The notes beneath the pieces were generated by a model. That model was not told where the DNA came from. It did not search any database and worked only from the letters and a program-made list of their open reading frames with translations. The translations under genes were made by a program, and so were the position numbers. Shown here piece by piece: positions 6,331-10,391 of a stretch of 10,391 nucleotides of DNA. The stretch covers positions 1 to 10,391 of the forward strand of contig JAFGUS010000019.1 of assembly GCA_016938395.1 (NCBI GenBank), read 5' to 3'. Positions within the stretch are counted from its first letter, which is position 1. Every line of letters begins with the position of its first letter. The DNA is from Coriobacteriia bacterium (lineage in GTDB: Bacteria; Actinomycetota; Coriobacteriia; Anaerosomatales; Anaerosomataceae).

Positions 6331-6378
6331 GCCCACCAGGAGGCGTGCGGGCTGGTGAGAAGAAAGGGGCACGCATGA
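6331..6378 (+). promoter_or_regulatory. Structured perR-katA intercistronic leader with possible seven-codon ORF
   Basis: The 59-bp gap holds two ribosome-binding sites. AAAGGGG (6363-6369) ends five bases before the katA ATG. A perfect AGGAGG (6338-6343) lies upstream without an obvious gene. From a GTG at 6355, eleven bases beyond AGGAGG, a seven-codon frame ends in a TGA (6376-6378) that overlaps the katA ATG as ATGA. CACCA (6334-6338) can pair with TGGTG (6353-6357), which would fold part of AGGAGG and the GTG. Translation of this frame is not shown; it may simply be a spare Shine-Dalgarno. Confidence 0.3.
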
Positions 6379-7835
6379 GCGAGCACGGTAAGCTCACCAC
6401 CAACTTCGGGGCGCCGGTCCCGGACAACCAGAACGCCATGACCGCCGGGCCGCGCGGGCCGATGCTGCTCCAGGACGTCTGGTACCTGGAGAAGCTGGCG
6501 CACTTCGACCGCGAGGTCATTCCCGAGCGCCGGATGCACGCCAAGGGCTCGGGCGCGTTCGGCACGTTCACCGTGACGAACGACATCACGCAGTACACCA
6601 AGGCGAAGGTCTTCTCTGAGGTCGGCAAGACGACCGACCTGTTCGTCCGCTTCTCCACCGTGGCCGGCGAGCGGGGTGCGGCCGACGCCGAGCGCGACAT
6701 CCGCGGCTTCGCGGTGAAGCTCTACACCGAAGAGGGCAACTGGGATCTCGTTGGCAACAACACGCCGGTGTTCTTCCTGCGCGACCCGCACAACTTCCCG
6801 GACCTCAACCGTGCGGTGAAGCGCGATCCGGCCACGAACCTTCGCTCGGCCAAGAACAACTGGGACTTCTGGACGCTCTTGCCCGAGGCGCTCCACCAGG
6901 TCACCATCACGATGAGCGATCGCGGCCTCCCCAAGAGCTACCGGCACATGCACGGCTTCGGTAGCCACACGTTCTCGATGATCAATGCCGCGGACGAGCG
7001 GTTCTGGGTCAAATTCCACTGGGTCTGCGAGCAGGGCATCGAGAACCTCACCGATGCCGAGGCCGCCGAGATCGTGGCGGGCGACCGCGAGAGCCATCAG
7101 CGCGATCTCTACGACGCGATCGAGCGCGGGGAGTTCCCGCGCTGGACGCTCAAAATCCAGGTCATGCCCGAGGCCGACGCCGCGAAGATGCCCTACAACC
7201 CCTTCGACCTCACGAAGGTCTGGTACAAGGCGGACTACCCGCTCATCGAGGTCGGCGTGATGGAGCTCAACCGGAACCCCGAGAACTACTTCGTGGACGT
7301 GGAGCAGGCGGCGTTCAACCCGGCCAACGTGGTGCCGGGCATCAGCTTCTCGCCCGATAAGATGCTCCAGGGCCGGCTCTTCAGCTACGGCGACGCGCAG
7401 CGCTACCGCCTCGGCACCAACCACCACCTCATTCCGGTGAACAAGGCGCGCTGCCCCGTGCACGGCTACAGCCGCGACGGACAGATGCGTGTTGACGACA
7501 ACTACGGTTCCACGCCGGGCTACGAGCCCAACAGCTACGGCGCGTGGCAGGCGCAGCCGGAGTACAAGAACCCGCCGCTTGCCATCGACGGCGCTGCGGA
7601 CATCTGGGACTTCCGCGCTGACGACGACAACTACTACGAGCAGCCGGGCAAGCTCTTCCGGCTCATGACCGCCGACGAGCAGCAGCGCCTCTTCGAGAAC
7701 ACCGCCCGCGCGATGGGCGATGCGCCGAAGGAGATCAAGGTGCGCCACATCGGCAACTGCTACAAGGCCGACCCGGCGTACGGCGAGGGTGTCGCCGCGG
7801 CACTCGGCATTCCGATGAGTGAGGTCGGCGTCTAA
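6375..7835 (+). CDS. katA: Haem catalase, small-subunit monofunctional type
   Basis: The enzyme converts hydrogen peroxide to water and oxygen in the cytoplasm. The 486-residue length is typical of clade 3 small-subunit catalases. Catalytic His55 lies in [12 protein letters not shown], and Asn128 in [13 protein letters not shown]. The proximal haem ligand Tyr338 is in [15 protein letters not shown] (333-347), and the haem-pocket strand [18 protein letters not shown] (91-108) is intact. [11 protein letters not shown] (191-201) and WVKFHW (211-216) are further well-conserved blocks. No part is missing and there is no extra C-terminal flavodoxin-like domain as in large-subunit forms. The ATG at 6375 is chosen for AAAGGGG five bases upstream and for the normal N-terminus. 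A GTG at 6345 in the same frame would lie only one base after AGGAGG. The gene follows the perR-like repressor by 59 bp in the same direction and is probably derepressed by peroxide; a strong hairpin ends the unit. Confidence 0.97.
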   Translation: MSEHGKLTTNFGAPVPDNQNAMTAGPRGPMLLQDVWYLEKLAHFDREVIPERRMHAKGSGAFGTFTVTNDITQYTKAKVFSEVGKTTDLFVRFSTVAGERGAADAERDIRGFAVKLYTEEGNWDLVGNNTPVFFLRDPHNFPDLNRAVKRDPATNLRSAKNNWDFWTLLPEALHQVTITMSDRGLPKSYRHMHGFGSHTFSMINAADERFWVKFHWVCEQGIENLTDAEAAEIVAGDRESHQRDLYDAIERGEFPRWTLKIQVMPEADAAKMPYNPFDLTKVWYKADYPLIEVGVMELNRNPENYFVDVEQAAFNPANVVPGISFSPDKMLQGRLFSYGDAQRYRLGTNHHLIPVNKARCPVHGYSRDGQMRVDDNYGSTPGYEPNSYGAWQAQPEYKNPPLAIDGAADIWDFRADDDNYYEQPGKLFRLMTADEQQRLFENTARAMGDAPKEIKVRHIGNCYKADPAYGEGVAAALGIPMSEVGV

Positions 7836-7906
7836 GCGCTCCAGATCGAGCGCAGTGTTCGCCCGGACCGCTCACACGAACGGACCCGCTGTCGCGGGTC
7901 CGTTCG
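7836..7906 (+). terminator. Tandem hairpins ending the perR-katA unit
   Basis: Directly after the stop codon, GCGCTC (7836-7841) pairs with GAGCGC (7848-7853) around a six-base loop. A much stronger hairpin follows: CGAACGGACCCGC (7877-7889) and its exact complement GCGGGTCCGTTCG (7894-7906), a perfect 13-bp stem with a TGTC loop. No T-run follows (the next bases are GCATTCGG), which is common for terminators of GC-rich actinobacteria. The second hairpin is the likely terminator. It lies 88 bp before the ATG of the next gene, which must then have its own promoter. Confidence 0.75.
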
Positions 7907-7994
7907 GCATTCGGTGCGCACATCTCAGTGCGCGCGCCGTCGTGCCGTGGGGGATACTCCTAGAGAACGCACGCGCGACGGAGAGGGGTCTTCC

Positions 7995-9515
7995 ATGTCC
8001 GAGCCGCTGCCCGGTCTGCTCATCGGCAAGAGCGGGATCGACGTCCATCTGCTGCCCGCGATGGCCAACCGCCACGGCCTCGTGGCGGGAGCCACCGGTA
8101 CCGGCAAGACGGTGTCGCTCCAGGTACTTGCCGAGGCGTTCAGCTCGATCGGCGTGCCCGTCTTCGCTGCCGACATCAAAGGCGACCTCTCCGGCATCTC
8201 ACAGGCCGGCGTCACGAACACCAAGATCGACGAGCGCATCGCCAAGCTCAGCCTCGGCGACTGGGGCTTCTACGGCTCACCCGTGACCTTCTGGGACGTC
8301 TTCGGCGAGCAGGGACATCCGGTGCGCACCACGGTCTCCGAGGTGGGACCGCTGCTGCTCGGGCGGATGCTCAACCTGAACGACATCCAGGAGGCCGTGC
8401 TCACCATCACGTTCAGGGTGGCCGACGAGAACGGCCTGTTGCTGCTCGATATCAAGGACCTGCGGTCGATGCTCAAGTTCGTGGCGGACAACGCGCGCGA
8501 GATCGGTACCACGTACGGCAACGTGTCGCCCGCGAGCGTCGGCGCCATCCAGCGCGCGCTGCTCGCACTCGAGGAGCAGGGCGGCGACCGCTTCTTCGGT
8601 GAGCCCGCGCTCGATCTGTTCGACTTCATTCAGACCGACAGCAACGGCAAGGGCATGGTGAACATCCTTGCTGCCGACCGGCTGATGACCTCGCCGCGCC
8701 TCTACTCCACCATGCTGCTGTGGCTCCTCTCGGAGCTCTTCGAGCGTCTGCCTGAGGCGGGCGACCTGCCCAAGCCCAAGCTCGTGTTCTTCTTCGACGA
8801 GGCCCACATGCTCTTCGACGACGCGCCGGACGCGTTGCTCACCAAGATCGAACAGGTCGTGCGGCTCATCCGCTCCAAAGGGGTGGGCGTCTACTTCGTC
8901 ACGCAGAACCCCATCGACATCCCCGACACCGTGCTCGGTCAGTGCGGGAACAAGGTGCAGCACGCGCTTCGCGCGTACACGCCGCGCGAGCAGAAGGCCG
9001 TGAAGGCGATGGCCGAGACGTTCCGGGTCAATCCAGACCTCGACGTGGAGACCGTGGTGACCGAGCTCAAGGTGGGCGAGGCGCTCGTCTCGCTCCTGCA
9101 GGCCGACGGCTCGCCGATGCCGGTGGAGCGTACGATGATCGTGCCACCGCACGGCCGCATCGGCGCGATCGCACCGCCCGAGCGGCAGGCGGTCCTAGCG
9201 TCCTCTCTGATCGCGGGACACTACGAGGCGGCCGTTGACCGGGAGAGCGCGCACGAGGTCCTGAAGACGCGCGCCGAGGCCGCGATCGCCGCAGAAGAGC
9301 AGGCCGCCGCGGCTGCAGAGGCGCGCGAGCTCGAGCTCAAGGTGGAGCCTCCGGCGCGCCGCGAGCCCGCGCAGCCGAAGCCGCGGACGACGTCCTCGCG
9401 CAAGGACACGCCGCTCGAGGCGTTCACCAAGAGTGCGACCCGCGCGATCGGCAGCCAGGTGGGTCGCCAGATCGCGCGCGGCATCCTCGGCACGATCCTC
9501 GGGAGCAAGAAGTAG
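7995..9515 (+). CDS. HerA-like helicase/ATPase of the DUF853 family (YjgR-like)
   Basis: This 506-residue P-loop ATPase has Walker A GATGTGKT (32-39) close to the N-terminus and Walker [10 protein letters not shown] (263-271) with Asp268 and Glu269. [13 protein letters not shown] (58-70) is an early DUF853 block. [20 protein letters not shown] (297-316) and a conserved region with arginine-finger candidates ([17 protein letters not shown], 323-339) follow. A charged, alanine-rich helical stretch (about 410-450) and a glycine-spaced amphipathic tail, [19 protein letters not shown] (485-503), close the protein; such a tail is, to my recollection, usual in the family. DUF853 proteins belong with HerA/FtsK-type pumps, but their job is not established. 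There is no N-terminal HAS barrel and no NurA nuclease nearby, so archaeal-type HerA-NurA end resection is not indicated. The ATG at 7995 has GAGAGGGG six bases upstream. A small helical protein follows after 17 bp. Confidence 0.9.
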   Translation: MSEPLPGLLIGKSGIDVHLLPAMANRHGLVAGATGTGKTVSLQVLAEAFSSIGVPVFAADIKGDLSGISQAGVTNTKIDERIAKLSLGDWGFYGSPVTFWDVFGEQGHPVRTTVSEVGPLLLGRMLNLNDIQEAVLTITFRVADENGLLLLDIKDLRSMLKFVADNAREIGTTYGNVSPASVGAIQRALLALEEQGGDRFFGEPALDLFDFIQTDSNGKGMVNILAADRLMTSPRLYSTMLLWLLSELFERLPEAGDLPKPKLVFFFDEAHMLFDDAPDALLTKIEQVVRLIRSKGVGVYFVTQNPIDIPDTVLGQCGNKVQHALRAYTPREQKAVKAMAETFRVNPDLDVETVVTELKVGEALVSLLQADGSPMPVERTMIVPPHGRIGAIAPPERQAVLASSLIAGHYEAAVDRESAHEVLKTRAEAAIAAEEQAAAAAEARELELKVEPPARREPAQPKPRTTSSRKDTPLEAFTKSATRAIGSQVGRQIARGILGTILGSKK

Positions 9516-9532
9516 CGAGAGAGGTGGGAACG

Positions 9533-10048
9533 ATGAGTGACGAGCAGCAGTCGATACCCGTGCCGGATGAGACGCCAGGTGCCGCAGGCGCCGGCGAACC
9601 CGGCACGGTCAGCGCGGACGCCGACTCCGCATCCGACGCGGCCTCCGCGTGGCGCGAGGTCGTCGAGGGCCTTGATGCACTGAGTGAAGCGATCGGACGC
9701 TGGGCCAAGGCGGCGGTGAACGATCCCGAGAACAAGCGTCGGGCCGACGAGCTTTCGGCCAAGCTCGAGGGCTTTGTGTCGGAGGTCGGCGATACGATCA
9801 AGGGCGCCGGCGAGTCGGAGGTGGGACAGTCGTTCCGCGAGGCTGCTGACAAGACGGGAGACGCCTTCCGGCAGGCAGGCGAGAAGCTCTCCGAGGAGAT
9901 CGGGCCCAAGCTCTCGGGCGCCTTCAAGTCGGCCGCCGAGCGGCTCGGTCAGGCGGCGCAGAGGATTGAGCAGCGCAGCGGCACCGTTGCGGGCCCGGCG
10001 GAAGATGCTTCGGACTCAGCGGGTGACCAGGCGACAGACGGCGACTGA
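9533..10048 (+). CDS. Small acidic helical protein of unknown function
   Basis: I do not recognise the family. The 171-residue product has no signal peptide and no membrane span. Both ends (1-38 and about 150-171) are rich in Ala, Gly, Asp, Glu and Ser and probably disordered. The middle (39-147) should be helical, with one Trp-containing segment (ASAWREVVEGLDALSEAIGR, 37-56) and a stretch from Phe101 with an eleven-residue rhythm (Phe101, Phe112, Ile123, Ala134, Ile145), as seen in LEA-like or apolipoprotein-like amphipathic helices. The ATG at 9533 is preferred over an in-frame GTG at 9524, which lies within the purine-rich ribosome-binding region. The gap of 17 bp after the HerA-like ATPase indicates one operon, so it may be a partner or surface-binding accessory of that ATPase; this is inference. 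It is probably a real gene, given its spacing, Shine-Dalgarno and codon pattern. Confidence 0.7.
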   Translation: MSDEQQSIPVPDETPGAAGAGEPGTVSADADSASDAASAWREVVEGLDALSEAIGRWAKAAVNDPENKRRADELSAKLEGFVSEVGDTIKGAGESEVGQSFREAADKTGDAFRQAGEKLSEEIGPKLSGAFKSAAERLGQAAQRIEQRSGTVAGPAEDASDSAGDQATDGD

Positions 10049-10214
10049 CGGGCGACGAACGGACTGACGCGCGGGCAGGATCTGCCGCTCGTCGGGTATT
10101 CATGGAGAGTCATCTTTCGCCACGCAACGGCAGGGTACAGTGCATTCCGAGGGGCGAATACGCGCGAGGTTACGTTGTGCGCTCATACAGGTGCTCGACA
10201 GAGGGGAGACACAC
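10049..10214. other. Intergenic region between the helical protein and a secreted protein
   Basis: This 166-bp gap contains no convincing gene on either strand. Its left third has hairpin potential: GGCAG-GAT-CTGCC (10074-10086), extended by two GC pairs past a bulged G to 10071-10088, and enclosed by CGACGA (10053-10058) with TCGTCG (10089-10094). This is a reasonable terminator for the preceding operon, although no T-run follows. The right part should hold the promoter of the secreted gene. TACAGT at 10136-10141 is a possible -10, but no -35 matches well. I looked for a c-di-GMP or similar riboswitch core and did not find one. Confidence 0.5.
10071..10088 (+). terminator. Candidate terminator hairpin of the HerA-like operon
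   Basis: GC, a bulged G and GGCAG (10071-10078) pair with CTGCC and GC (10082-10088) around a GAT loop, 22 bases after the stop codon of the small helical protein. A second, outer pairing of CGACGA with TCGTCG could stabilise it. The lack of a following T-run keeps confidence modest. Confidence 0.4.
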
Positions 10215-10391
10215 ATGCACTGGTTGTCCGTGTCACGCAGGCGTACGCGACCGGCACTGATGGTCGCGGTGCTTGCACTTGTTACAGCACTCGTGCCGGT
10301 GGTCCCGGTTGCAGCAGCGCCGGTTACCGCGACGGTCGTTCCTACGGGGACCACCATCTACGTCGACAACAGCGTCGACGGACCGGGTACC
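10215..10391 (+). CDS. N-terminus of a secreted protein, cut by the window edge
   Basis: Fifty-nine codons are open from the ATG at 10215 to the last base. AGGGGAG (10202-10208) ends six bases before the ATG. The first residues form a classical signal peptide: a basic start (SRRRTR, 7-12), a hydrophobic core (about 14-31, ALMVAVLALVTALVPVVP), and Val-Ala-Ala as a likely signal peptidase I site near residues 32-34. The mature start includes TTIYVDNSVDGPGT (46-59). IYVDN followed by Gly and Asp residues often opens secreted proteins with right-handed beta-helix (PbH1-type) or other repeat domains, but too little is visible to assign one. No lipobox cysteine is present, so it is not a lipoprotein. 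It is exported and probably large; the function is unknown. Confidence 0.75.
   Translation, partial: MHWLSVSRRRTRPALMVAVLALVTALVPVVPVAAAPVTATVVPTGTTIYVDNSVDGPGT

Noticed and set aside
6144..7748. 534-codon open frame antisense to the perR end and katA
   Set aside because: The catalase on the plus strand has every active-site residue. The antisense translation is a Val/Arg/His-rich mirror product typical of GC-biased third codon positions.
8277..9152. 291-codon frame antisense to the HerA-like gene
   Set aside because: It has no ribosome-binding site or domain features. It lies opposite conserved ATPase motifs.
10095..10214. Possible riboswitch (for example c-di-GMP-I) ahead of the secreted gene
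   Set aside because: A few fragments such as CCACGCAA recall riboswitch cores, but the paired helices and conserved loops of known classes are not present.

Overview
The window is GC-rich (roughly two thirds G+C by eye) and tightly packed. It uses GTG as well as ATG starts and has good Shine-Dalgarno sequences. Gene content and codon style suggest an actinomycete-type bacterium, and the mix of a DUF853 HerA-like ATPase, a TIGR00341/DUF389 membrane protein, a fused-membrane spermidine synthase and a PerR-KatA pair would fit a Coriobacteriia-like lineage. That placement is an inference from style, not a measured affiliation.

Left part, minus strand (1-1687). A tRNA-dihydrouridine synthase (683-1687) is followed by an XRE-type DNA-binding domain fused to an MntA-like minimal nucleotidyltransferase (4-591). 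The fusion gene has its own AT-rich promoter with palindromes that look like an autoregulatory operator. A second reading frame, overlapping its end and running off the left edge, begins like a HepT/DUF86 toxin, so this is probably one half of a HepT-MntA toxin-antitoxin module. Divergent from the dus gene is a SAM-dependent methyltransferase (1790-2608, plus strand).

Centre, minus strand (2660-5712). Three genes read right to left: a membrane-anchored spermidine-synthase-like protein (4147-5712), a small YegP/DUF1508 protein (3736-4077) and a DUF389 membrane protein (2660-3685). Gaps of 69 and 50 bp make a shared transcript possible but not proven. The last of these converges with the methyltransferase.

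Right part, plus strand (5790-10391). A Fur/PerR-family regulator (5860-6315) and a small-subunit haem catalase (6375-7835) form a peroxide-defence pair, closed by a strong 13-bp hairpin at 7877-7906. A HerA-like DUF853 ATPase (7995-9515) and a small alanine/glutamate-rich helical protein (9533-10048) form a second unit only 17 bp apart. After a 166-bp gap a secreted protein starts at 10215 and is cut by the window edge.

Most genes are ordinary chromosomal ones. The points most worth a second look are the XRE-nucleotidyltransferase fusion with its operator and HepT hint, the mixed Fur/PerR metal site of the regulator, the structured promoter and leader around the perR-katA pair, and the eleven-residue periodicity in the small protein behind the HerA-like ATPase. 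I saw no tRNA or rRNA gene, insertion sequence or CRISPR array.
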